Shown: piece by piece, positions 1 to 7,390 of the stretch
Layout: every line of letters begins with the position of its first letter
How positions within the stretch are numbered: the stretch's first letter is position 1
Source of the DNA: CAITNQ01 sp041661365
GTDB taxonomy: Bacteria > Latescibacterota > UBA2968 > UBA8231
Assembly: GCA_041661365.1 (NCBI GenBank)
Contig: JBAZUN010000157.1
Coordinates: 1 to 11,966, forward strand
Reading direction: 5' to 3'
DNA length: 11,966 nucleotides
Position numbers and translations under genes: made by a program
Notes under the pieces: generated by a model
Told to the model about the DNA's origin: nothing
The model's input: only the letters and a program-made list of their open reading frames with translations
Database searches by the model: none

Positions 1-3000
1 GCCGCGGTCACCCTGGCCAGCGCCTATAGTAGCGAGACCGCTTTCCGGGTGACGTCCTTCCAGCCCCGCGTGCTTCAGCCCGGCCAGCGGGCCGTGGTGC
101 CGGTGCGGTTCGTGCCCCTGATCGCCCGTGGGGTCACCGGCCGGCTGGTGGTCACCCAGGCCGATCAAAGCTCCGTGCTCCAGGTGGAGCTGGACGGGGT
201 GGGAACCTCGCCCGACTTGGCCGTGTCGCCGACCGCGCTGGATTTCGGCACCGCCGACCCGGGTCGCCGGCAGACCCAGACCCTGTACCTGACCAACAGC
301 GGCAACGCCCCGCTCTCGGTTCGCGACCTGCAGCTCAGCGGCGAGGGGTTCTGGGTCGATCAGGCCGTGCCGCTGGAGGTGGCCGCCGGCCAGGTCGTCC
401 CCCTCGAGGTGGCCTTCCTGCCCCTGAGCAGCGGCTCGTTCACCGGCACGCTGCGGATCCTCAGCGACGCTCCCGGCAGGCTCGGCTCCTGGGAGGTGCC
501 GCTGATCGGGGTCGGCGGCGGTCTGACCCTGGTGCCCCGACCCACGGTGACGGTCGCGGCCGGGGCCGCCGATCTCCTTCTCGCCGATTGGAACGGCGAC
601 CGCTACCCGGACCTGACCGTGGCCGACAGCAGTGCTGGCCAGGTCAAGGTGCTCCTCGGCGACGGGGCCGGCGGCTTCTCTTCAATAAGCGCGTACCCCG
701 GACCGAGCTCGGTCTACGGCCGGTGGGACGGACCGGTGGCCCTGGCCGCGGCGCCGATCCTCTCGGCCTACCCCGATCTGATCGTGGCCGACCGGGTGGG
801 GCGCTCGATCTCGATCCTGGAGAACGACGGGAGCGGTCGTTTCGACCACCGGCGCAGCGACCTGTACATCGGGTACGCGGTGGCCGACGTCCTGACCGCC
901 GACCTCGACGCGGACGGGGACGAGGACATCGTGACCGCCAACGGCGACACGACCACCCTGACCCTCCTCTTCAACGACGGCAGGGGGGCGTTCAACGCGC
1001 GGGCCACCCGGTCGGTCGAGTCCGGGCCGGTGGCCCTGGCCGCGGCCAACCTCAACCTCGATGGCTACCCTGACCTGGTGGTGGCCAACCGCCGCTCCGG
1101 CACTGTATCGGTGCTCCTCAACGACCGCGGCGGCGGGTTTGAGGCCCGGCAGGACCTGCTTTCCGGGCTGGATCCGGTCGCCCTGGCCCTGGTCGACTAC
1201 GACGCGGACGGGGACAACGACATCCTGGCGGCCAACCAGGGGTCGTGGGACGTCGCCGTGCTGGCCAACGAGGAGGTGCTCGGCGAGACCGGGTTCCGAC
1301 TCGTTCACCGGGTACGGGCCGGGATGCCGGTCGCCGACCTGGCCCTGTCCGACCTGACCGCGGACGTCTTCAGCGACCTGGTGACGGTGGGGAGTGGCAG
1401 CGCCCAGGTCGCCTTCCTCGAGAACGAGGCGGGGAGCGACTTCGTCCCGCGCGATACCCTGGTGACCGGGGAGCCGGCCCGCCGGGTGGCCCTCGCCGAC
1501 ATGAACGCCGACGGCGCCAACGACCTCGCGATCCTCGGCGCCACCAGCCTGAGGCTGTTCCTCAACCTCGATGCACGGCGTCTCGACCCGCCCCGACCGC
1601 CGACCCAGGTGTCGGCCCGGGACGTGGCCCGCGACCTGGGCCGGCAGATCGAGGTGGCCTGGACCTCGCCCGAGCTGGATGAGCAGTTGGGGAGGACCAC
1701 CGAGTACGTGGTCTCCCGCGCCCGGTACCGCCAGGGCCCGTATGCCCCGATCGATACGGTCGAGGCCGGGTGGCGCAGCACGATCGACGCCACCGCCACC
1801 CTGGCGGACACCTTCTATTACTATATAACCGCCGGGAACGCGGCCCTCCGCTCGGTCCCCTCGGATACGGTGTGGGCGGTGTCGCGGCCGGCCCCCTTCT
1901 TCGAGCTGCAGCTCGTCGACGAGCCGCGGATCAGCGTGGGGGACACCCTGAAGGTCCGGGCCTTCGTCACCCCGGCCGACCATAAAATCGCCGGCCTCTC
2001 CCTGTACCTGACCTTCGAGGACTCGGCCCTGGCCCTGATCCTGCCCGACTCCGCCTCCGGCCGCCGTCCGTTCCGCGTGGCGACCCAGCTCTCGGGCGCC
2101 ACGGTCCTGCAGAACCAGCTTCACCCCCGCTCCTCGAACCGGATCGACCTGTCCCTGGCCAACCTCCACCTCGATCCCGGGGTGGAGCCGGTCCTCCTCG
2201 GGGAGGTCTGGTTCAGCACGGCCCGCGACACGGTCGCCTTCATCAAGATCGACGACGAGCCCGGGGAGAACCGCAGCAGCGCCGTGGTCGAGGACGTCAC
2301 CGGCGAGTACCTCCTGCCGTTCATCCCCAAGGAGCCGCTGCAGGTGGCGGTCCGGGACTACCAGGTGCGCGGCCAGGTCCAGCTTCTGGGACGCGGCAGC
2401 GCCGCGTTGCCGTCCTCCTTCAGCCTGTTCCTCGTCACGGCCACCGGGGATACCCTCCGGTCCCCGCTCAACGACGCGGACCGTCTCAAGCCGGGGATCC
2501 AGGGGGCCCTGGACGCGCAGGGGCAGTTCCGCCTGGACCAGATCCCTCCCGGCAGGTATCAGGTGCTGGCCAAGGCGCCGACCCACCTGCAGGGCCGGAT
2601 CGTGGGGGATACGGTCACGGTCGGCGAGGCGGCCCGCACCCAACTGGCCTTCCGCTGGGTCGGCTCTGACTCGGTGAGTCACGAGCCCCTGCCGGCCGGG
2701 GACGCCAACGACGACAACCAGATCAACCTGGCCGACTTCGGGGTCCTGGTCCGCTACTACGGCCAGACGACCATGAACCAGGCGACCTGGAGCCGGGCCC
2801 AGGCCGCGGACTTCGACGGGGACGGCCGGATAACGACCGACGACCTGTTCCTGCTGGCCGACTACTTCGGCGAGGTCGGGATGGCCCTGGCTCGGGCCGC
2901 CCGGCCGGCCGGGATCGCGGGGGAACTGTCCGACGACGGGCAGACCGTGGCGGTGCGTGGGGCCGGGTCCCTCACCGGGTTCTCCGTGCGGCTCGCCGGG

Positions 3001-3549
3001 ACCGACTCGGTCGGGGTCGATCTCGCCGGGTCGGTCTGGGAGGATCGAGAGGTGATGGTCTGGCAGTGGCCCGAGGGAGACGGGAGGCGGGTGGTGGCGG
3101 CCCTGCGCGATCCCGGGGAGCCGGTCAACGGGGAGGGGGTTCTCGTTCAGCTCGTCCCGGCCGTCGGAGCCCCGTCCCTGCAGGTGACGTCGGCCGAACT
3201 GCTCGACGCGGCCGGAGGCGTGCTGCCGGTGATCCTGTCCGACCAGGTTCCGCTGCCGACGAGTCCCGGTCTGCTGCCCAACTACCCCAACCCCTTCAAT
3301 CCGGCGACCACCATCCCCTTTGTGGTCAATGCCCAGGGCAGGGGACCGGTGGAGGTTCGCCTGACGATCTACAACGCCCTTGGCCAGCGGATCCGCACCC
3401 TGTACGACGGGGATCTGCCGCCGGGTTGGCACCGTACCGTCTGGGATGGGCTCGACGACCAAGGCCTCGCCGCCGGGACCGGAGTCTACCTGTGCCGGCT
3501 CGAGGTCGGCCCGTTCCGCCAGACCCGACGCTTGCTAATGATCCACTAA
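1..3549 (+). CDS. Large modular secreted protein (Ig-like, FG-GAP propeller, Fn3, cohesin-like, dockerin, sorting tail), 5' partial
   Basis: The reading frame is open from the first base, so the gene starts outside the window; the GTG at 49 is probably an internal codon. Counting from base 1, the order is: two ASPM/SPD-2/Hydin-like beta domains (about 1-66 and 72-171), seven FG-GAP/VCBS repeats (181-520), a fibronectin type III domain (530-629), a cohesin-like beta domain (633-776), a carboxypeptidase-regulatory-like domain (779-888), a type I dockerin with two calcium loops (899-960; DANDDNQINLAD and DFDGDGRITTDD), a further beta domain (979-1080) and a C-terminal FlgD/type IX-like sorting domain starting at LLPNYPNPFNPATTIPF (1091-1182). 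Calcium motifs are intact in propeller repeats 1, 3, 4, 5 and 7 and degenerate in 2 and 6. The protein is inferred to be secreted or surface-attached, with an adhesive or scaffolding role. No catalytic domain is visible. The domain calls are confident but the biological role is unknown. Confidence 0.9.
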   Translation, partial: AAVTLASAYSSETAFRVTSFQPRVLQPGQRAVVPVRFVPLIARGVTGRLVVTQADQSSVLQVELDGVGTSPDLAVSPTALDFGTADPGRRQTQTLYLTNSGNAPLSVRDLQLSGEGFWVDQAVPLEVAAGQVVPLEVAFLPLSSGSFTGTLRILSDAPGRLGSWEVPLIGVGGGLTLVPRPTVTVAAGAADLLLADWNGDRYPDLTVADSSAGQVKVLLGDGAGGFSSISAYPGPSSVYGRWDGPVALAAAPILSAYPDLIVADRVGRSISILENDGSGRFDHRRSDLYIGYAVADVLTADLDADGDEDIVTANGDTTTLTLLFNDGRGAFNARATRSVESGPVALAAANLNLDGYPDLVVANRRSGTVSVLLNDRGGGFEARQDLLSGLDPVALALVDYDADGDNDILAANQGSWDVAVLANEEVLGETGFRLVHRVRAGMPVADLALSDLTADVFSDLVTVGSGSAQVAFLENEAGSDFVPRDTLVTGEPARRVALADMNADGANDLAILGATSLRLFLNLDARRLDPPRPPTQVSARDVARDLGRQIEVAWTSPELDEQLGRTTEYVVSRARYRQGPYAPIDTVEAGWRSTIDATATLADTFYYYITAGNAALRSVPSDTVWAVSRPAPFFELQLVDEPRISVGDTLKVRAFVTPADHKIAGLSLYLTFEDSALALILPDSASGRRPFRVATQLSGATVLQNQLHPRSSNRIDLSLANLHLDPGVEPVLLGEVWFSTARDTVAFIKIDDEPGENRSSAVVEDVTGEYLLPFIPKEPLQVAVRDYQVRGQVQLLGRGSAALPSSFSLFLVTATGDTLRSPLNDADRLKPGIQGALDAQGQFRLDQIPPGRYQVLAKAPTHLQGRIVGDTVTVGEAARTQLAFRWVGSDSVSHEPLPAGDANDDNQINLADFGVLVRYYGQTTMNQATWSRAQAADFDGDGRITTDDLFLLADYFGEVGMALARAARPAGIAGELSDDGQTVAVRGAGSLTGFSVRLAGTDSVGVDLAGSVWEDREVMVWQWPEGDGRRVVAALRDPGEPVNGEGVLVQLVPAVGAPSLQVTSAELLDAAGGVLPVILSDQVPLPTSPGLLPNYPNPFNPATTIPFVVNAQGRGPVEVRLTIYNALGQRIRTLYDGDLPPGWHRTVWDGLDDQGLAAGTGVYLCRLEVGPFRQTRRLLMIH

Positions 3550-3559
3550 GGTTTATATT
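3532..3559 (+). promoter_or_regulatory. Putative sigma70-like promoter for the Bax-like gene
   Basis: TTGCTA (3532-3537), 16 bases, then TATATT (3554-3559) in a short AT-rich island where the preceding gene ends. It would start a transcript near 3566 with a leader of about 48 bases to the ATG at 3614. The call rests on sequence resemblance only. Confidence 0.35.
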
Positions 3560-3613
3560 CTTACACTTCTATCCATTGTGGGCAGACCCCTGTCCCTTTT
3601 CGAAACGAGCGTA

Positions 3614-4696
3614 ATGAGGAGGTTCCCCCGCACGCTGCATCCCTTCTGGGCCGGACTGCTGATCGTCGGTCTGCTTTGGTGTGGCTGCTCCCCGACTCGC
3701 GAGGTAGCTCCCCAGGCATCCCCAGCCGCGGCCGAAGCCGCGGTCCTCGAACCCGCCGCCGGCTCAGCCGGCAGCCTCCAGACCCTGCCGTTGGCCCTGG
3801 CCCCGCAGGTCGTCGCGGTCAGCGTCGTGGACGACGACTACCTGCGCCAGCGTCTCCTGGGCCGCGAGTGGCTCGACCTGCTGGCCGAGGTCGACCCCAC
3901 GGCCCGGCTCTTCCACCACGTGCACGTCGCGTCGGCGGCCGATCTGAACGATCTGGTCGGCCGGTTGACCCCACCTCCCGGGCCCTGGGCCAACGTCTCG
4001 GCCGCCTCCCTGCCGGGTGACCTGGACACGGTTCCGGCTCCCAAGCGCAAGGAGCTGTTCGTCGGGGCCCTGCTGCCGTTGGTGGCCTTTCACAACGAGC
4101 TGATCCTCGCGCAGCGGCGGCGCTTCGAGGGGCTCGTCGCCAAGGGTTCACTGAGCCCCGAGGACCGGGATTTCCTGGCGTCTGCCTGCGAGTACTACCG
4201 GCTGGACCGCTGCCCGCAACCCCTGCCGGCCCTGGCCGACACCCTGCGGGCCCTGCTCGACCGGGCCGACGAGATCCCCGCCTCCCTGGTCCTGGCCCAG
4301 GCCGCCATCGAATCGGGATGGGGAGCCGCCTACGCCAGCCAGCGCACCAACAACCTATTCGGCGAACAGGCCGGCATCCCCTTCGGGGCCGAGTCCACTG
4401 GCCCCGAGGCGCGCCGTTTCCGCCTGGCCGTCTTCCCGACCATCGGCGCCAGCGTGGGGAGCTACATGCGCAACCTGAACTCCCATCCGGCGTACGAGGG
4501 GTTCCGCTGGCGTCGTCGGCTGCAGCGATACCGCCCCGAGGGCCAGCTCGACCCGCTGATCCTGGCCGCCGGGTTGGGCCGGTATTCGGAGCGGGGTCGG
4601 GCCTACGTCGAGGAGCTGGTCCGCTTCATCCGGGCCAACGACCTGCAGCGCTATGACGTAGCCGCTGCAGGCCAGCCGGCCGACCTGCCTGCCTGA
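3614..4696 (+). CDS. Bax-like glucosaminidase-fold lipoprotein (peptidoglycan hydrolase)
   Basis: This 360-residue protein resembles Escherichia coli Bax, a member of the mannosyl-glycoprotein endo-beta-N-acetylglucosaminidase family, which cuts peptidoglycan glycan strands. A basic N-terminus and hydrophobic helix run into LLWCGCS, a plausible though imperfect lipobox (Cys25). The segment from about residue 144, KRKELFVGALLPLV, matches the helical Bax region. The catalytic core carries AAIESGWGAAYASQRTNNLF with the probable catalytic Glu233, followed by NSHPAYEGFRWRR and LGRYSERGRAYVEEL, both typical of Bax. The ATG at 3614 is chosen because the hydrophobic helix then begins about 10 residues in. 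An in-frame GTG at 3578 would add 12 residues but has no visible ribosome binding site. The protein is inferred to act on the periplasmic wall, anchored in a membrane. Its 3' end faces the minus-strand gene across 15 bases. Confidence 0.87.
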   Translation: MRRFPRTLHPFWAGLLIVGLLWCGCSPTREVAPQASPAAAEAAVLEPAAGSAGSLQTLPLALAPQVVAVSVVDDDYLRQRLLGREWLDLLAEVDPTARLFHHVHVASAADLNDLVGRLTPPPGPWANVSAASLPGDLDTVPAPKRKELFVGALLPLVAFHNELILAQRRRFEGLVAKGSLSPEDRDFLASACEYYRLDRCPQPLPALADTLRALLDRADEIPASLVLAQAAIESGWGAAYASQRTNNLFGEQAGIPFGAESTGPEARRFRLAVFPTIGASVGSYMRNLNSHPAYEGFRWRRRLQRYRPEGQLDPLILAAGLGRYSERGRAYVEELVRFIRANDLQRYDVAAAGQPADLPA

Positions 4697-4700
4697 GTCC

Positions 4701-4721
4701 AGCCGCGGCTTTTATCGCCGC
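4701..4721. terminator. Weak hairpin between convergent genes
   Basis: The perfect palindrome AGCCGCGGCT (4701-4710) is followed by TTTT, and GCGGC (4705-4709) can also pair with GCCGC (4717-4721) around a seven-base loop. The position between convergent genes fits a shared terminator, but the stems are short and the T-run is minimal. The minus-strand stop codon lies inside it. Confidence 0.25.
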
Positions 4722-5092
4722 AGCGACGCGGTGCCCCGCTGGAACCGCTCCTTGCCGCGATCGCCGGAGGTCGTCCCTGACTTGGCGATCGCGGTCTCGA
4801 TCCGGCGGATCCGGTCCTGGGTTTCCGGGTGGCTGGCGAGGAACAGCTCCAGCGGGGTACGGCTCCCCGCTTCCTGGACCGCCAGAACCTTGAACAGGGA
4901 GACCAGCCCGTTCGGGTCGTACCCGGTCGCCGCCAGGTAGCGGACCGCCAGCCGGTCGGCCTGCAGCTCGTCGTCCCGGCTGAACCGGGCCATCACCCCG
5001 GCCTGGCCCAGGCGCTGCCGCACGGCGGCGCACCCGGTCAGGGCCTGCGCCACGAGCATCCCGGCCAGCAACTGGGTCAGCCATCCCCTCAT
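4712..5092 (-). CDS. Short lipoprotein: C-terminal half of an M48-type peptidase, lacking HExxH
   Basis: This 126-residue protein has a strong ribosome binding site, AGGAGGA, six bases before its ATG. Its N-terminus is hydrophobic and ends in a clean lipobox, LTGC (Cys21). The rest matches the C-terminal half of M48 metallopeptidases: FSRDDELQAD (37-46), where Glu42 aligns with the third zinc ligand, then TGYDPNGLVSLFKVL and the SHPETQDRI motif (87-95). The HExxH helix that normally lies upstream is missing. An in-frame stop sits about 50 bases upstream, and the region beyond is intergenic and then dapF on the other strand. It therefore cannot be a conventional zinc peptidase. It may be a relic, a regulatory or chaperone-like lipoprotein, or a pseudogene; the intact start signals favour a real gene. 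It is transcribed divergently from dapF. Confidence 0.7.
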   Translation of the reverse strand: MRGWLTQLLAGMLVAQALTGCAAVRQRLGQAGVMARFSRDDELQADRLAVRYLAATGYDPNGLVSLFKVLAVQEAGSRTPLELFLASHPETQDRIRRIETAIAKSGTTSGDRGKERFQRGTASLRR

Positions 5093-5167
5093 GGTCCCTC
5101 CTCCTGGCGCCGGTTCGGCGCGGCCCCAAACTCGCTGAGGCCGCGGTTCTGCCTACACTGGGTTGTT

Positions 5168-5196
5168 AGGGTGCGGCGCGGACGGAAGACTGTCAA
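5168..5196 (-). promoter_or_regulatory. Possible promoter for the M48-like lipoprotein
   Basis: On the minus strand a perfect -35 hexamer, TTGACA (complement of 5191-5196), is followed after 17 bases by a poor -10 (CACCCT). TAACAA occurs 22 bases downstream. Its location in the divergent intergenic region supports it, but the weak -10 limits confidence. Confidence 0.25.
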
Positions 5197-5222
5197 CCCC
5201 GCCCTGCCGGCCTCTACTCCGG

Positions 5223-5250
5223 TTGAGCGGGGAGCGGATTGGCGTAGATT
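5223..5250 (+). promoter_or_regulatory. Putative sigma70-like promoter of the dapF operon
   Basis: TTGAGC (5223-5228), a 16-base spacer and TAGATT (5245-5250) are followed by an AT-rich step. The predicted start near 5257 gives a leader of about 24 bases containing the ribosome binding site GGAGGA (5272-5277). The rest of the 188-base divergent region shows no gene or RNA that I recognise. Confidence 0.45.
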
Positions 5251-5280
5251 AATAGCCCGAACCCGAACGCTGGAGGAACC

Positions 5281-6225
5281 ATGAAGAACGCCTTCTTCCG
5301 CGGCCACGGTCTGGGGAACGACTACCTGGCCGTCGATCCTACCGAGCTCGACTTCCGCCTCTCCCCCCGCAACATCCGTCTGATCTGCGATCGGCACTTC
5401 GGCGTGGGGAGCGACGGCATCCTGGCCCTGGCCCCCTCGCGTCGCGCCGACTTCGGCCTGCGGATCTACAACCCGGACGGGAGCGAGGCGGAGAAGTCGG
5501 GGAACGGCCTGCGGATCTTCGCCCGCTACCTGCACGCCACCCGTCGCGTCCGCCGCACCGACTTCACCGTGGAGACCAAGGGGGGACTGGTGCGGGTGAT
5601 CCTCCATCTCGACGAGCACGGCGACGCTGCCGCGGCCACGGTCGAGATGGGCCGGGCGACCTTTGCCCCGGCCGCGCTGCCGTGTCGCCTGGAGGTCGAG
5701 GAGCTGATCGAGCAACCGATCGAGGCGGCGGGAGAGCGGCTGCGCTTTACCGGCGTCAGCGTCGGCAACCCGCACTGCGTCGTCTTCCGCCAGCGCGGGG
5801 AGGCCTGGTCCCGGGAGGAACTGCTCACCCTCGGTCCGGCCCTGGAGAACCATCCCCTCTTCCCGCGCCGGACCAACGTGCAGCTTGCCGTGCCCACCGG
5901 TCCCCGGTCCCTCTTCATCCTGATCTGGGAGCGGGGCGCCGGTGAGACCCAGGCCTCGGGTTCGTCGGCCTGCGCCGCGGCCAGCGCCGCGGTGCGGTTG
6001 GGGCTGGTGCGCAGCCCGGTGACGGTGAAGGCCCCGGGCGGGAGCCTGCACCTCGAGGTCGCTCCGGACTGGGAGCTGACCATGAAGGGGCCGGTGGCCG
6101 AGGTCTGCCGTGGCCAGTTGAGCCCCTCCTTCCTGCGGCAGTTAGGAGCCTGTCCGAGTATTCGCTTTGTTGGCGAGGCCGAGCCAAGGCGGCCGAGGAC
6201 AAGGCGCGCGACTGAGGCGCATTGA
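5281..6225 (+). CDS. dapF: Diaminopimelate epimerase-fold protein with both catalytic cysteines replaced by serine
   Basis: The sequence follows DapF throughout: HGLGNDYLAVD near the N-terminus, NPDGSEAEKSGNGLR around residue 73, the NPH motif at 163-165, TNVQL, and RGAGET at 218-223. DapF interconverts LL- and meso-diaminopimelate for lysine and peptidoglycan synthesis in the cytoplasm, using two cysteines as acid and base (Cys73 and Cys217 in the Haemophilus enzyme). Here both equivalents are serine: Ser73 (codon at 5497, in EKSGNG) and Ser226 (codon at 5956, in ETQASGSSACA). Substrate-contacting motifs are kept, so ligand binding is likely but ordinary epimerase activity is doubtful. The start has GGAGGA four bases before the ATG. 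At 314 residues it is longer than the usual 270-280. The last 26 codons (from 6145) are read from a repeat element, so the native end was probably near FLRQL. It leads the downstream gene series. Confidence 0.85.
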   Translation: MKNAFFRGHGLGNDYLAVDPTELDFRLSPRNIRLICDRHFGVGSDGILALAPSRRADFGLRIYNPDGSEAEKSGNGLRIFARYLHATRRVRRTDFTVETKGGLVRVILHLDEHGDAAAATVEMGRATFAPAALPCRLEVEELIEQPIEAAGERLRFTGVSVGNPHCVVFRQRGEAWSREELLTLGPALENHPLFPRRTNVQLAVPTGPRSLFILIWERGAGETQASGSSACAAASAAVRLGLVRSPVTVKAPGGSLHLEVAPDWELTMKGPVAEVCRGQLSPSFLRQLGACPSIRFVGEAEPRRPRTRRATEAH

Positions 6226-6309
6226 CCCCTGAATGCGCCGAGGGAGCGGAACACCGTCATCGGCCACCAGGGCCGGCCGCAGCCCGAATGGGATACTCGG
6301 ACAGGCTCC
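6145..6309. repeat. 165-bp imperfect palindromic element (MITE/REP-like)
   Basis: The ends are exact inverted repeats of 17 bases: GGAGCCTGTCCGAGTAT at 6145-6161 and its reverse complement at 6293-6309. The interior is partly self-complementary and centres on a hairpin. It has no transposase and cannot encode one, which suggests a non-autonomous mobile or REP-type element. It lies across the dapF/SprT junction: it encodes dapF's last 26 residues and stop, and it supplies an upstream ATG (6233) in frame with the next gene. A lone copy of one end recurs at 10230-10254. No clear target-site duplication is visible. Confidence 0.75.
6216..6239. other. Central hairpin of the palindromic element
   Basis: GGCGCATT (6216-6223) pairs perfectly with AATGCGCC (6232-6239) around an eight-base loop. 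The dapF stop codon begins in the left arm and runs into the loop. The alternative ATG at 6233 lies in the right arm. No T-run follows, so intrinsic termination is not supported. Confidence 0.65.
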
Positions 6310-6319
6310 CAGGCTGAAC

Positions 6320-7390
6320 GTGGGGATCGCCGGCCAGGTGACCGCCGACCTCCGGGCGGCGTGGAACCGGCAGCTCTACCGGTGGTGGCACCACTACAAC
6401 GAGGAGTTCCTCGCCCATGCCCTGCGGGTCCCGGCCATCGGCCTGGGGGAGAGCCGCACCGAGCTGGGGCGGTGGGAGCGGGCCTGGCGCCGGCTGACCA
6501 TCTCGGCCTGGCACATCACCGAGGACCCGTGGCTCCAGGTCATGGCCACCCTGCGCCACGAGATGGCGCACCAGTTCAGCGACGAGGTGCTCGCGGCTAC
6601 CGGTGAGCCGCCCCACGGTCCGGCCTTCCGCCGGGCCGCGGAGAAGCTCCGCTGTCTCGCCGGACCGGTCGACGGCAGCGGCTTCGACGCGGGGAACGAG
6701 CGGGTGCTGGCGCGGCTCAAGAAGGTGTTGACCCTGGCCGAGAGCCCGCACCGGCACGAGGCCGAGGCCGCGGTGAAGACCGCCCGGCGCCTGCTGCTGA
6801 CCTACAACATCGATCTGGTGGCCCTGGATCAGGAGCGCGGCTTCGGCGTCCGGTACCTGGGGGAGCCCAAGGGACGGTACGCGCCGTACGAGCTGTGGCT
6901 CGCCCACCTCCTGCACGAGTTCTTCTTCGTCGAGGTCGTCTGGGTCGAGACCTACCGGCCCGGCGAGGACCGGCCGGGCTCGATCTTGCAGGTCTGCGGC
7001 ACCCCTGGAAATCTGGAGATGGCCGCCTACGTCCACGGGTACCTGACCGAGCTGCTCTCGCGGCTGTGGCAGGAGTACCGGCGGCGGCAGCAGCTCACCG
7101 GCAACCGCGAGCGTCAGCGGTTCTTCGCCGGGGTGCTCCAGGGGTTCTGCGAGCAGTTGCGCCAGCAGGAGCAGGTCATCCGGGCCGAGGGTGCCCTGGT
7201 CTGGGCCGGGGACTCGCGACTGGTTGAGTACTGCCGCTACCTCAACCCGAGAACCCATACCCGGCGCGGCCGCGGGGTGACGGTCAGCGCGGCGTACCGA
7301 GACGGGGTGACCGAGGGCCACCGGGTGTCGATCCGGCGGCCGGTGGCCGCCTCCCGCGACGGGTTCGGGGGGTACCTGCGCGGTGCCTGA
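6320..7390 (+). CDS. SprT-like zinc metallopeptidase domain fused to DUF2786
   Basis: Counting from the GTG at 6320 (356 residues), the N-terminal 120 residues form a SprT-like domain. It has a helical start, LRAAWNRQLYRWW, then LRHEMAHQF with HExxH ligands His80 and His84 and catalytic Glu81, and PPHGPAFRR with His99 as the probable third ligand. A DUF2786 domain follows (about 126-165; NERVLARLKKVLTLAES to LLLTYNIDL), then about 190 residues without a recognised motif, including a Glu/Arg/Gln-rich helical stretch. SprT/Spartan-type domains include DNA-protein crosslink proteases, but the bacterial role is open. The frame stays open back to an ATG at 6233, but those 29 codons are almost all repeat-derived and have no ribosome binding site. 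GTG 6338 is another possible start. The stop overlaps the next gene's GTG by eight bases. Confidence 0.83.
   Translation: MGIAGQVTADLRAAWNRQLYRWWHHYNEEFLAHALRVPAIGLGESRTELGRWERAWRRLTISAWHITEDPWLQVMATLRHEMAHQFSDEVLAATGEPPHGPAFRRAAEKLRCLAGPVDGSGFDAGNERVLARLKKVLTLAESPHRHEAEAAVKTARRLLLTYNIDLVALDQERGFGVRYLGEPKGRYAPYELWLAHLLHEFFFVEVVWVETYRPGEDRPGSILQVCGTPGNLEMAAYVHGYLTELLSRLWQEYRRRQQLTGNRERQRFFAGVLQGFCEQLRQQEQVIRAEGALVWAGDSRLVEYCRYLNPRTHTRRGRGVTVSAAYRDGVTEGHRVSIRRPVAASRDGFGGYLRGA

Noticed and set aside
49..51. GTG as the start of the first gene
   Set aside because: The frame continues in the same Ig-like domain to the window edge, and no signal peptide follows the GTG.
682..3462. Long open frame of over 900 codons on the minus strand
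   Set aside because: It lies wholly opposite the modular protein, has low-complexity Gly/Arg/Pro/Val-rich content and no recognisable domain. It is a by-product of high GC at third codon positions.
3578..3580. GTG as the start of the Bax-like gene
   Set aside because: No ribosome binding site is visible, and it would place 12 extra residues before the signal peptide.
6233..6235. ATG as the start of the SprT-like gene
   Set aside because: It lies in the hairpin arm of the repeat element without a ribosome binding site, and its following codons are repeat sequence. It cannot be fully excluded as the start now used.
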